DNA from: Trichostrongylus colubriformis
Taxonomy: Eukaryota; Nematoda; Chromadorea; Rhabditida; Trichostrongylidae
Assembly: GCA_963978905.1 (NCBI GenBank)
Contig: OZ022260.1
Span: 7,615,725 to 7,679,724, forward strand
DNA length: 64,000 bases
Reading direction: 5' to 3'
Shown here in pieces: positions 11,062 to 22,818 of this stretch (its first letter is position 1; every line of letters begins with the position of its first letter). The translations under genes and the position numbers were made by a program. The notes below the pieces were generated by a model. The model was not told the DNA's origin. It saw only the letters and a list, made by a program, of their open reading frames with translations, and made no database searches.

Positions 11062-12934
11062 CCAGTTGGCTGGAGCACACTACTGCGCGCGATTCATGGC
11101 GATGTTGTGCAAAATGGGTTTGATCGTTGTGTATGGAATCGATCGGAAATTTCTTTCCTTCTGCTTCCAGTTGGGCTACTGAATTAGAAAAAAGCAGAGA
11201 AGATGGCGTGATAAGCATTTCGGGGCGCTCATGTACTATGGAGGTGGCACTCAAAAACACATTTGAAATTACAGAGATTTAATTCCATTACAAGTCTTCA
11301 AAACATAAGATATCAACGTGTCCGATTGTATTAAGATGTTTTTATTTTAAAATGTCAAAAGTAAATAAACAAACAAAATCCTGCCTGCCATTCATGATCT
11401 CCCGTGTGTGAAGTGTCCCCCCCCAGGGTTAGGTATGCTTGGTCCTAGTTACTTCATTGTCTCTTTTTTGTTCTTTGGGTTTTTATGCGTGTCTATTTTA
11501 GTATCATGTTTTTTTAATGTGTTGGAAGGTACCAAGATATCAATGCAAACCGGGATTGTGGTTTTTGCCCAAGCCTTGGGAGGGAAGGAGCTTCGGAATG
11601 GGTGAATATTTCTCAGTGTAGCAAATACTTTTTTCATCCTTTTTCTGGTTGAGGACACTCTTTGGAGCTCCTTCTTAACCTCTCAGGGTGAGAAAAAACG
11701 TTTTCACTTCCTAGAAATGGTTCTTGAACGCCACCTCCATAGTACATGAGCGCCCATTTCGGCATTGATATACTTTAGTTGCTTTGCATGGAACCCATTT
11801 TGCACGTCATCGACATGAAAGTAGTATGCGCCAGCCAACTGGCTTAGGTCATCATTGGGAGTTTGGATAGTTTGGAGATAGACAACTTTATTCGATCGCA
11901 TCGATTGGTAACAAATAGTTTACTTGCTGAGCATCTAATTCCTACGCATTGATGGTAGATCCAAATCCCAATTATCGACGCATATCGTTTTCGTAAACAT
12001 GCTTCATTTGGAATTTTACGTAGTCTAGCGGTCGATACCCAGTGTTCTGCCAGAACAGTACTAGAAAATGATTCCGAGCGAAACACTTGCTTCGCTAAGA
12101 CAAATATAGATGTATCATGATTATCAATGTAGATCGCAGTATCTAAAGAAATGCACCATTCTTTGGAACGCTAGGAAATTCAACGGTAGATACATCGGTC
12201 AGTGATATCAGATTATAAACAAAATATGTTTGCCCAATGGCAATGAGCATCAGACGCTTTTGCTAAAGCGGTCGTATAGTAGTAGCAACGATGTAAAGGA
12301 TTTCATCCCATCGAATTCCTAACGGTTCTTATCAGCCACTGTAAGCTGTTATCAATTTCACTGAGGCTCCTACACCCGACAATACCATTAAGATCCCCGT
12401 ACCCTACAATACTTGCGAATCTGAACATCCAACTGTTAACCGTAAAAGCGAACCGTCCTTGGTGACATGTCCCTCCTTACGCTTCTGAACGAATCTTATC
12501 AACCATTATCAGTTTGGATCGCCCACTATTGATGTGCCCGTCCTACGCTGCTAAACACCTATGTGTGTCAGCGCTCCAGGATCAATGCGAAAAGCGAAAC
12601 GGATTCGATCGTGTCTTATCAACCGTTATCAATGCGGGTCACCCACCATAAATGTTCCAGCCCTCCGTAAAACACTTATGAGTGTCAGCGCTCTAGGATC
12701 AACGCGAAGGGCGAAACGAATTTGGTGACATTCGCCTTTTAGGGCTCCTTATCAGCGCGTATCAGCTCCTATCACTTTCGGTCCACCACCGCCTAGGTCC
12801 CCTTACCACCCCTTATATCATTTGTAAAATTCAGCGTCCTAGCTTTGCTGCGACGCGAGATATGAATTTCGTGACCGACAGACGGACACACACACGCACA
12901 GACATACTAAGCGAATTATATACGGTAGGATGTT
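11062..12934 (+). mobile_element. Composite element copy A (possible Helentron/HINE type)
   Basis: Layout left to right: a fold-back module bounded by CCAGTTGGCTGG..GCACAC and its inverse near 11830-11848; about 600 bp of family-specific sequence; about 2.5 core repeat units (12478-12840) with words TCTTATCAACCGTTATCA; a CACACA/CAGACA microsatellite; and the end TATATACGGTAGGATGTT. The same order occurs at 33723-35407 and, inverted, at 17576-21424 and 21425-22650. The fold-back module is interrupted by the insertion at 11224-11754. No transposase is encoded. Central tandem repeats plus a terminal microsatellite resemble non-autonomous Helentron (HINE/DINE) elements; that class is an inference. 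Confidence 0.7.
11224..11754. mobile_element. hAT-type MITE nested in composite element A
   Basis: A 531-bp insertion flanked by the 8-bp direct repeat CATTTCGG (11216-11223 and 11755-11762). Its ends are inverted repeats starting GGCGCTCATGTACTATGG, perfect for 25 bp and continuing imperfectly to about 35. An 8-bp duplication with short TIRs is the hAT superfamily signature. The sibling element at 33723-35407 has the uninterrupted site (near 33890). No transposase ORF is present, so it is non-autonomous. Confidence 0.88.
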
Positions 12935-13401
12935 AAGTGGAAGTGTTTGTTGGTCACTGATACCAACAAACTTCATGTTCATACCTGTTTTCTCCCCAGT
13001 ATGATGAGGCTTTGTTAGGCGGTCGGTACTTTTGCAGCACACTGTAGGTGATATCGTAGCACCATTGCGCGATGTCATCGAGCGCTCGCCATATCGAGCA
13101 CTCGCCATCGTCATTCGCTCTGTGCTCCGTATGATGTTTGTGGGAGGCTTTCATTCATTTTCACCTTCACTGGCGAGTGAATCAGGACCTGTACTTCCTA
13201 TAATACGCGCTGCTTCAAGGATTCATCGTGATTTGCGCCTTCAACATTGAATGCGTGGCAATGGCGGTGGACTCGCTGAATAAGTGGGTGGAGTGACGGC
13301 CCGCTCCCGCTTCCCACCCGCACCCGCATGCATGTTGTGCTTATAGTCTTTGAAAAGTCCCGAAACCACTTTCTCACCTTTTCTTAGCTGCATTAAATTT
13401 A
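12935..13401. other. Short spacer between two composite elements, no gene seen
   Basis: Overlapping ORFs occur on both strands but none shows a recognisable domain or splice structure. A CG-containing segment near 13290-13330 repeats CCCGC words. Confidence 0.4.
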
Positions 13402-14492
13402 AAAGTTGGGCTATCGCACAGTACTGTGCGAATTATTCATTATTTATTTGCCTCAATAGAAATATGTGATGGGAAAATGGTCGATGTTGCTTTCGCTGAG
13501 CATCTACTTTCTACAAATAGGTGGTAGATTCGTATGCTAGTTATGTACGCTTATCGTTCCTGTAAACATGCATCACTGTTTGGAATTTCACATAGTCTAG
13601 AGGTCGTTACTCGGTATTGTTGCTGCACCGCATGGGAAAATGAATAGCTTGCCTCGCAATCACAAATCTAGATCGTCTATCATCCACGTAGATCGCAGTA
13701 TCAAAAGACATGCACCATTACTTGTAACGCTAGGAGATTTAGCGGTTGATACATCGGCAATGTGTCAGAACATAAACAAAATATGTTCACCTAATGGTAC
13801 TAGGCATCAGACGCATTTACTACAGCAGTCGTATAGTAAAGTAAGTGGTGTAACGGATTTTATCTCTTCCCCATATCCTAATGGCTCTTATCAGCCCCTG
13901 TAAGCCGTTATCACTTTCGAAAAGCCACCATCAAGGTCCCCATACCCTGTAATACCTGTGAGTGTGAACATTCCACTGTTAGCCAGAAGAGCGAAACGGA
14001 TTTGGCGACATTAGACTTTTGACGCTCCTTATCGAATCTTATCCACCGTTATCACTTCGGATCACCCACCATTGATGTGCCCGTCCCACCCCCTAAAACA
14101 CCTATGAGTGTCCCAAATAGGTGAAACGACCCAAAAGGTGAAACGAATTAGACACATTCGCCCTTCAAGACTTTTTATTAACCTTTATCAACCGTTATCA
14201 GTTAGGATCACGCACCGTTGATGTGCCCATCCCACCCCTTAGAGCGCTATGAGTCAACACTATAGGAAACCCGAAAGGCGAAACGACTTTGGTGACATTC
14301 ACATTTCAAGGCTCCTTATCAGCGCGTATCAGCTGCTATCACTTTCGGTCCACCGCCGTCTAGGTCCCCTTACCACCCCCTATATCATATCTGAAATCCA
14401 GGATTCTATCTTTTCTGCGACGCGAGATATGAGTTTCCGGTCAAACACACACCAACAGACACACTTAGCCGATTATATAAAGTAGGATGTTG
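13402..14492 (+). mobile_element. Composite element copy B, decayed
   Basis: Same orientation and layout as copy A. The left end survives as AGTTGGGCTATCGCAC, diverged from the usual AGTTGGGCTGGCGCAC. Family body sequence follows (GCTGAGCATCTACTTTCTAC, GACGCATTTACTACAGCAGT), then about 2.5 core units (13990-14390), a short CACACACCAACAGACAC microsatellite and the end TATATAAAGTAGGATGTT. No coding capacity seen. Confidence 0.65.
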
Positions 14493-14834
14493 TTCTATCC
14501 TGATGAGGAGACGGAAAGGGGGCACGGTAGCACCGTCGCCACCGACATTTGACCCACCGCCGCTTTTCATCTTTCGACAGCTCTGTTATCTTTGCGGCAA
14601 GTGCAGCAGCATACCCTTCAATGCGTTTAAACCATCGTTTTTGCGTAGCCCTTGTCATTCCTGATCCAGCTGCAGGTGTGCCGCTTTTTGCTATTTCTTT
14701 AACCACCGCGATTTGTGGAAATGACCAGCTCAGCCTAGGAAACCTGACGGTAGTTCAGTTTCTGCAAACACCCATCCCTCGACCGAACTCGGCCATCAGT
14801 CACAACGAAACATGATACTATGTGTCTAAAAAAA
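14493..14834. other. Spacer 3' of the MSP gene, no gene recognised
   Basis: Opposed short ORFs cover this stretch, but I see no family match or splice sites that would make them exons. Confidence 0.4.
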
Positions 14835-14840
14835 TTTATT
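14835..14840 (-). terminator. Poly(A) signal AATAAA of the MSP gene
   Basis: AATAAA on the minus strand starts about 13 bases after the MSP stop codon at 14853-14855. The very short 3' UTR is typical of nematode msp genes. Confidence 0.65.
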
Positions 14841-14852
14841 GAATACACGTGT

Positions 14853-15323
14853 TCAAGGATTGTATTCGATGGGAAGGTTCTTTCTTCGAACCATACCATC
14901 TCCCTGGAACCATTCACGTCGGAATTGCTTCGCAGCTCCGTCAGGAGTGTTGCACCATTCGACGGTGATACGATCGTTGTTGGTGTCCTGAAAGAAAGCT
15001 TTGGTTCGAATTTGCCTATGATCGAGCACTGAGCCTGATCTCACCTCTCGTCCGTAGTCGAACACGTCACAGGAGACAGCCATAAGGGTGGCCTCCTTAG
15101 GGTCGAGCACCTCACAGGCAGGATCGACACCAAGTCGTTTCATGTTGGTGGTCTTGATAGCCCATCCAATACGTCGGCCGGAAGCGTTGGTGATCTTGAT
15201 GTGGTAGGTGTGCTTGTCGTCGTACGGCGCGTTGAAGACGATCTTCGTGTTCGGCTGAGTGTTGATATCGCCAGGAGGATACTCCGAGAGCCGTATGCTA
15301 AACAGGTATTTATGTTTGTGCAA
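14853..15323 (-). CDS. Major sperm protein (MSP), two exons
   Basis: MSP is the nematode-specific cytoskeletal protein that assembles into filaments for amoeboid sperm motility and is also a signal to oocytes. Exon 2 is 14987-14853; exon 1 runs from about 15323 to 15045. The protein carries nearly the whole MSP domain: [52 protein letters not shown], and ends [18 protein letters not shown]. Intron 14988-15044 is 57 nt (GTGAGA..TTTCAG), a multiple of three with no stop, so an unspliced read-through would add 19 residues between GRE and DTNND. The usual MSP start (Met, two or three residues, then VPPGD) is not intact: the expected position reads ATA. The nearest in-frame ATG (15323) gives 137 aa instead of about 127. 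Either a 5' exon is missing from this model or the copy is losing its start. Confidence 0.88.
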   Translation of the reverse strand: MHKHKYLFSIRLSEYPPGDINTQPNTKIVFNAPYDDKHTYHIKITNASGRRIGWAIKTTNMKRLGVDPACEVLDPKEATLMAVSCDVFDYGREVRSGSVLDHRQIRTKAFFQDTNNDRITVEWCNTPDGAAKQFRREWFQGDGMVRRKNLPIEYNP

Positions 15324-17289
15324 ACGTTTCTACGTAAGCTCTTTATTTTGTAGATGCTTTTTCCTCCACTTGATAAAGAATCATTGGTCGAAATACACAC
15401 ATTCACATATTTGTAGTTTGACCCATGTCGCCAGGAAGAGCTGAGGCCACACTGGTACTTTTGAGTCATATCCGTTCAACATAATGCGTTCACAGGGTGT
15501 TCCAAAATTACTTGCACACGAGTTTCTGTTTCGTTGTACAAATTGTGTCTATCCTTTTTATTTCGGTTGCTTCTGCATAGTTGCGGAGGATCTTTTTCTG
15601 CCAAACTTCACGGTTGCTGGAGCAAAGCTTACCATATCTTCAAAATTCGAGGAGCTCATCCGTTGCGATCTGCAACCATCAGCATCAGCACTTTCTCGCA
15701 CCTCACCGTGGTCTCTCTAACGAAGGGATCTCCATGGCCGAAACCGTTAAACGCAATTCAATGTGGTCAATACTCTCTGAAAGGATATATCTCACAGAGA
15801 GATGTTGGATTATGGGCAACCATGTCTCGACAATTTGGGGCTCAAAGATGATACGTTATCAGTCTTCGTCGATTTGGTGGCAAAAGCTCGGCAAGAACCG
15901 GAAGAACACGGTGGTAGACATAGCGGAGCACTGCCCTCATTGTAAGTATTACGTAATACGGGCTGATGCTCGCGGCAAGGCGGTCTGTGTTATACGGACA
16001 AACTCATTCAAGAGTAGGGTCGACGCGATCTGCTCGATTTTCTCACCTCCTGAGATGTCTGTTATGCCTGCTGAGTCTTATTTCCATCGAATTCTATTCC
16101 AGGATTACCGTGAATGTGTTGAAGCGCTCACCTATGAATGGAGGTGCTGAGAAATACGCTAACAGCGATAAATCCGGAGGAAGCCTCCAAAAAAGGCACG
16201 AATAAGGTCCCTTGGCATCTTTCTTCGCGCGAGTTTACCGCGTGAAAGTGAACCTCTGGGTCTTCCCTCCTTGGTGGGCACCACGTGAAACACTGATGTC
16301 ATCTGTTTCCCCATGCCAACGTTCTCTTCACTACTGGAATCCCTTCCATGTTTTATCTCAAATCGCAATCCTCCTTTGCAATGCTGTTGCCACCGTTGCC
16401 ACCGTCACTGCCAGCTGTCACGTCTGGTGTGGATGGGCCACAGCTGCGTGGTGGATCGCGCCGGCTTCTATGGCTCTGCACACTCCAAAAACTCACACTC
16501 ACGCCTCGGTAAGGTACAGCCTACATGGCTGAGGGTCGCACTATCTGACCACGGAGAGGTTTGCAATACCCCAGTGATCCTGGAGTAATCCTTCAACTGA
16601 ACGCAAGGTCTGCCAACCTACTCATCTTGCTTTGGTGTCAATAAAAAGTAGCTCTGAAGAAGACTTGAGAAGAAATCGATATAAGAACTTGCATGGAACG
16701 TGCAATTGGGTTATGAAGAGGCTTGAGACTCGTATTCGTTTCCGCGGAGAGCAACTTAATACATCTGTTGCGTTTTGTAATTACAGTGTGTGGGTAGGTT
16801 GTCGATAATTTCGTTTTTCACTCCCTCTTTAAAGTTTACAAAATATTGAAATACATCGACGCCCGATATTGACGTTACCCCTTTCCTACATACCTTTTCG
16901 TCGCTGATCTGAGATTTTGCGCATGCTCAATCACTATCACTTTCACGCATTAGACACTGGCGTAAAAGGATTAGATAGATATCGATTAGGAGAATTGTGG
17001 AAATTGAATTGCATTTTCGTGAGAATGCGGAATTAGCGTTTGGCTTGGAATGGCGGATTTGAGGGATTTTCATTTTTCTAATACCCTCAAGTAGGCAGAG
17101 CCTGGGAACCGGTGCACATTTTATCCTTTTTCGTACAGTTGCGATTCTTCCAATCGATAGGTATCTTTATCATTTTCCGAACAGTCCACTATTCCATGAA
17201 AAAGGGCATGGAGGGAAAGCATATTTTAAATACTGTCCTCTGTAAATGAACCTTGGAACTCAGAAAAGATAAAGTGTAGTGAAAATGGC
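15324..17289. other. Intergenic, no gene recognised
   Basis: Contains a 189-codon plus-strand ORF (15581-16150) without a family match, preceded at 15493 by ACAGGGTGTTCCAAAATTAC, which resembles a Tc1/mariner-type terminus, though no partner end was found. I cannot identify DDE residues, so I leave it unassigned. The rest (16600-17290) is AT-rich with no signal. Confidence 0.4.
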
Positions 17290-17480
17290 GTTGAAAAACG
17301 CCCTCTTGGGATGGCACTGCGTTAGCGCGCTTCACCCTGGACTGCACGCTCTAGGCCAGCCGATGCCACTGTCATTTGACGTCACGTGGGGCAAAATTTG
17401 ATTTCATTTAAGATGATGCTAAACAGGTGAAACAGCACACAACAAAAAACAAGTAAAATAAAGAAAGGGAGATTGAGTTT
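17290..17480 (-). repeat. Dispersed repeat, inverse partner of 3765-3960
   Basis: Holds CACTGTCATTTGACGTCACG, GGGGCAAAATTTGATTTCAT, GTGAAACAGCACACA and GAAAGGGAGATTGAG, the reverse complements of words at 3765-3960. It abuts the left end of composite element C. Confidence 0.6.
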
Positions 17481-17575
17481 GAGAAAATGCTGGTTATAAA
17501 AAACGCCAATGTATTCACAATCGACGTCTTGGCAGGGCGTCATGTGTGCGATTGCCGCGAATTAACGAAGAGCAA

Positions 17576-20500
17576 ACCATCCTATCCTACTTTATATAAT
17601 CGGCTAAGTGTGTCTGTTGGTGTGTGTGTGGGTGTGTTTGTGTGTGTGTGTGTGTGTGTGTCTGTTTGACCGGAAATTCATATCTCGCGTCGCAGCAAAG
17701 GTGGGATCCTGAATTTCAGATATGATATGGGGGGTGGTATGGGGACCTCAGCGGTGGTGGACCGGAAGTGATAGCAGCTATAAGGGCTGATAAGGAGCCT
17801 CGGAAGGCTAATGTCGCCAAACCCGTTTCGCTTTTCGGGTCGATCCTAGAGCGCCGACACTCATCGGTGTTTTAGAGGGGTGGGACGGGCACATCAATGG
17901 TGGGTGTTCCAAACTGATAACGCTTGATAAGATTCGATAACGAGCGTCAAAAGGCTTATGTGGTCAGACCCGTTTCCCCATTCGGGTTGATCCTAGAGCG
18001 CCGACACTCATCGGTGTTTTAGGGAGGTGGGACGGGCACATCAATGGTTGGTGTTCCAAACTGATAACGCTTGATAAGATTCGATAACGAGCGTCAAAAG
18101 GCTTACGTGGCCAGACCCGTTTCCCCATTCGGGTTGATCCTAGAGCGCCAACACTCATAGGTGCTTTGAGGGGTGGGACGGGCACATCAATGGTGGGTGT
18201 TCCAAACTGATAACGCTTAATAAGATTCGATAACGAGCGTCAAAAGGCTTATGTGGCCAGACCCGTTTCCCCATTCGGGTTGATCCTAGAGCGCCAACAC
18301 TCATAGGTGCTTTGAGGGGTGGGACGGGCACATCAATGGTTGGTGTTCCAAACTGATAACGCTTGATAAGATTCGATAACGAGCGTCAAAAGGCTTATGT
18401 GGCCAGAACCGTTTCCCCATTCGGGTTGATCCTAGAGCGCCAACACTCATAGGTGCTTTGAGGGGTGGGACGGGCACATCAATGGTGGGTGTTCCAAACT
18501 GATAACGCTTAATAAGATTCGATAACGAGCGTCAAAAGGCTTATGTGGCCAGACCCGTTTCCCCATTCGGGTTGATCCTAGAGCGCCAACACTCATAGGT
18601 GCTTTGAGGGGTGGGACGGGCACATCAATGGTGGGTGTTCCAAACTGATAACGCTTGATAAGATTCGATAACGAGCGTCAAAAGGCTTATGTGGCCAGAC
18701 CCGTTTCCCCATTCGGGTTGATCCTAGAGCGCCAACACTCATAGGTGCTTTGAGGGGTGGGACGGGCACATCAATGGTTGGTGTTCCAAACTGATAACGC
18801 TTGATAAGATTCGATAACGAGCGTCAAAAGGCTTATGTGGCCAGAACCGTTTCCCCATTCGGGTTGATCCTAGAGCGCCAACACTCATAGGTGCTTTGAG
18901 GGGTGGGACGGGCACATCAATGGTGGGTGTTCCAAACTGATAACGCTTAATAAGATTCGATAACGAGCGTCAAAAGGCTTATGTGGCCAGACCCGTTTCC
19001 CCATTCGGGTTGATCCTAGAGCGCCAACACTCATAGGTGCTTTGAGGGGTGGGACGGGCACATCAATGGTGGGTGTTCCAAACTGATAACGCTTGATAAG
19101 ATTCGATAACGAGCGTCAAAAGGCTTATGTGGCCAGACCCGTTTCCCCATTCGCGTTGATCCTAGAGCGCCAACACTCATAGGTGCTTTGAGGGGTGGGA
19201 CGGGCACATCAATGGTTGGTGTTCCAAACTGATAACGCTTGATAAGATTCGATAACAAGCGTCAAAAGGCTTATGTGGCCAGAACCGTTTCCCCATTCGG
19301 GTTGATCCTAGAGCGCCAACACTCATAGGTGCTTTGAGGGGTGGGACGGGCACATCAATGGTGGGTGTTCCAAACTGATAACGCTTAATAAGATTCGATA
19401 ACGAGCGTCAAAAGGCTTATGTGGCCAGACCCGTTTCCCCATTCGGGTTGATCCTAGAGCGCCAACACTCATAGGTGCTTTGAGGGGTGGGACGGGCACA
19501 TCAATGGTGGGTGTTCCAAACTGATAACGCTTGATAAGATTCGATAACGAGCGTCAAAAGGCTTATGTGGCCAGACCCGTTTCCCCATTCGCGTTGATCC
19601 TAGAGCACCGACACTCATAGGTGCTTTGAGGAGTGGGACGGGCACATCTGATGGGTGATCCAAACTGATAACGGTCGATAAGATTCGATAAGGAGCGTCA
19701 AAAGAAAAATGTGGCCGGACCCGTTTCCCCTTTCGGGTTGATTCTAGAGCACCGACACTCATAGGTGTTTTGAGGGTTGGGACGGGCACATCTGATGGGT
19801 GATCCAAACTGATAACGCTTAATAAGATTCGATAACGAGCGTCAAAAGGCTTATGTGGCCAGACCCGTTTCCCCATTCGGGTTGATCCTAGAGCGCCAAC
19901 ACTCATAGGTGCTTTGAGGGGTGGGACGGGCACATCAATGGTGGGTGTTCCAAACTGATAACGCTTGATAAGATTCGATAACGAGCGTCAAAAGGCTTAT
20001 GTGGCCAGACCCGTTTCCCCATTCGCGTTGATCCTAGAGCACCGACACTCATAGGTGCTTTGAGGAGTGGGACGGGCACATCTGATGGGTGATCCAAACT
20101 GATAACGGTCGATAAGATTCGATAAGGAGCGTCAAAAGAAAAATGTGGCCGGACCCGTTTCCCCTTTCGGGTTGATTCTAGAGCACCGACACTCATAGGT
20201 GTTTTGAGGGTTGGGACGGGCACATCTGATGGGTGATCCAAACTGATAACGGTCGATAAGATTCGATAAGGAGCGTCAAAAGAAAAATGTGGCCGGACTC
20301 GTTTCCCCTTTCGGGTTGATTCTAGAGCACCGACACTCATAGGTGTTTTGAGGGTTGGGACGGGCACATGAATGGTGAGTGATTCATACTGATAACGGTT
20401 GATAAGATTGGATAAGTGGCGTCAAAAGGCTAATGTCGTCGAATCCGCTTCATTCTTCTGGCTAACAGTGGAATGTTCATACTCACCGGTATTACAGGGT

Positions 20501-21424
20501 ATAGGGACCTTAATGGCGACATTTCCAAACTGATGACGGATTACAGGGCTGATAAGAGCCATTAGGACATGGGAAAGGGATAAAATTTGATACACCGCTC
20601 ACTGTTGCTATACGACTGCTATAGCAAATGCGTCTGATGCTCAGCACCATCGGTTGAATATATTTTGTTTATGTTCTGATATCTGCTGCCGATGTATCGA
20701 CCGCTAAATCGCCTAGCATTCCAGGTAATGGTGCATGTCTTTTGATACTGCGATCTACATGTATGATCAATTACGATCTAGATTTGTGATAGCAAAGCAA
20801 ACTATTCATTCTCTCATGCCGTGATAGCCACAATACTGGGTGTCGACCGCTAGACTACGTAAAATTCCAAATAGTGTTGCATGTTTGCAAAACCGATAAG
20901 CACCGATCACTGGCATATGGATCTGCCACCCATATGTAGGAAATAGATGCCCAACAAATAGATAAATTGCTACCAATTGATGCAGTCGAATCCAATACTG
21001 TCGATCTCTTAACTATCCAAATAGTGCCGCTTCAGTCGAAGGGTTAAAGATTAGTGGATAACATATGTCCTTCCTGATCCATTTACTTTAATCGTTAGAT
21101 TATTTGGACCTTCGAAAAGTGGTGGGCCCTTTAGAGGTGCCATATGAGGTGGTAAATAACTATTACCAGTTGGGCTGGCGCACACTACTGCGCGCATCAA
21201 ACAGGCGAGCACGAAAAATGAGCTTGATCGGTGTCGATTGTTGGGTATAATCATTCGAACGGTTCGCTAAAAGAGACCTCCGCAGAAAAAGGAAAAGGGA
21301 AGCAAAATTCGGCGAATTTCATCTTTCCCCATAAAAAACGAGCATGATCGATCGATATCGATCATGCTCATTTTGCGTGCTCGCCTGTTTGATGCGCGCA
21401 GTAATGTGCGCCAGCCCAACTGGT
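17576..21424 (-). mobile_element. Composite element copy C with expanded satellite core
   Basis: Same family as 11062-12934, in inverse orientation. The left end is CATCCTATCCTACTTTATAT, followed by a GTGTGT microsatellite (17605-17665), CATATCTCGCGTCGCAGCAA, the core repeat array (17735-20440), family body sequence, and the fold-back module bounded by CCAGTTGGGCTGGCGCACAC at 21171 and its inverse ending at 21424. Copies A, B and D carry 2-5 core units; here there are about 18, making the element 3.85 kb. It is followed immediately head to tail by copy E. Confidence 0.75.
17735..20440. repeat. 146-bp satellite array with trimeric higher-order repeat
   Basis: The landmark GTGGGACGGGCAC starts at 17880, 18027, 18173, 18319, 18465, 18611, 18757, 18903, 19049, 19195, 19341, 19487 and 19633, then continues with 144-146-bp spacing to about 20360. 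From 18319 to 19632 three diagnostic sites cycle with period three: (GGTTGGTG, CTTGATAAG, GAACCG), (GGTGGGTG, CTTAATAAG, GACCCG), (GGTGGGTG, CTTGATAAG, GACCCG), so the true repeat is 438 bp, present three times. Units after 19633 include a second type with GGTCGATAAG and AAAAGAAAAATG. The long ORFs here are translations of the satellite, not genes. Confidence 0.93.
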
Positions 21425-22650
21425 ACTTTATATAATCGGCTAAGTGTGTCTGTTGGTGTGTCTGTGTGTGTGTGTCTGTTTGACCGGAAATTCATATCTC
21501 GCGTTGCAGCAAAGCTGGGACCCTGAAATTTACAAGTGATATAGGGGGTGGTAAGGGGACCAGAACGGTGATGGACCAAAAGTGATAGCAGCTGATAAGG
21601 GCTGATAAGGAGCCTTGAAAGTCGTATGTTGCCTAATTCGTTTCACCTTTCGTGTCAATCCCTGAGTGCCGACACTCACGGGTGTTTTGAGGGGTGGGAT
21701 GGGCACATCAATTATGGGTGATCCGAATTGATAGCGGTTGACAAGATCCGATAAGGAGCCTCACAAGGCAAATGTCGTTGGATCCGCCTCACCTTTCAGG
21801 TTGATCTTGAAGTGCCGACACTCACAGATGTTTTGAGGGGTGGGACGGGCACATCAGTGGTGGGTGATCCAAATTGATAACGGTTGATAAGATACGATAA
21901 GGAGGTCAAAAGGCTAATGTCGCCAAATAGGTTGGCTCTTCTGGCGTTCACACTCACAGGTATACAGGGTACGGAGACCTTAATTGTGACCTTTCGAAAC
22001 ATGATTACGGATCACAGCGGCTGATAAGAGCCATCAAATGGGGAAGAGATAAAGTCCGGTACACCGCTTATTACTACTATAAGACTGCTATAGTAAATGC
22101 GTCTGTTGCTCAGTACCATTGGGTGAACCCATTTTGTTTATGTTCTGACATCTGCTGCCAATTCGACCGCTAAATTGCCCAGCCTTCCGAATAATAGTGC
22201 ATGTCTTTTGATACTACGACCTACGTGGATGATGAAGACACGATCTAGATTTGTGATAGCAAAGCAAGCCATTCATTCTCTCATGCGGCCAGCAACAGTA
22301 CTGGATATCGACCGCTAGACTATGTGAAATTCCAAAAAGTGGTGCATGTGTACAAAAACGATAAGCATCCATAACTACATATGGATCTACCACCAGTATG
22401 TAGGAAACCAGTTGGGCTGGCGCACACTACTGCGCGCATCAAACAGGGGAGCACGCAAAATGTGCTAGATCGATATCGATTGATATGGGGGTAGGATGGA
22501 ACTCACGGGATTTCCTCCCTTCTACGTTTTCTGCATGGGTCTCTTTTAGCAAACCGTTTGATGATGATACTCAACAATCGATATCGACCAAGCGCATTTT
22601 GCGTGCTCCCCTGTTCGATGCGCGCAGTAGTGTGCGCCAGCCCAACTGGT
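21425..22650 (-). mobile_element. Composite element copy E, tandem to copy C
   Basis: Begins directly after the fold-back module of copy C with TACTTTATATAATCGGCTAA. It then has a GTGTGT microsatellite, about three core units (21540-21960), family body sequence and a fold-back module from CCAGTTGGGCTGGCGCACAC (22408) to its inverse ending near 22650. The interior of that module (22460-22600) has its own near-palindrome around GATCGATATCGAT. Confidence 0.72.
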
Positions 22651-22818
22651 TATACAATAAGCTGAAATTGCCCCCTCCCGGTGTCTTTAAGATACTCCAA
22701 ACAAATGTGGCTCTTGTTCTTAATAGAGGTTTGTGAACGTGGGCGTATAATTAAAATACACTAACAACAACCGGTTGAAGAGTAGTTTTCTCCCTTTCCA
22801 AATGGTTTAATTTTACAG

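Noticed and set aside
15581..16150. 189-codon plus-strand ORF near a Tc1-like CAGGGTGTTCC word
   Set aside because: No catalytic motif or partner terminus found; left unassigned rather than called a transposase.
17964..20367. Long minus-strand ORFs with repeated peptide (SVGALGSTRMGKRVWP-type) suggesting a repeat protein gene
   Set aside because: They are translations of the 146-bp satellite. Different units sit in different frames and variant units carry stops, so there is no coding constraint.
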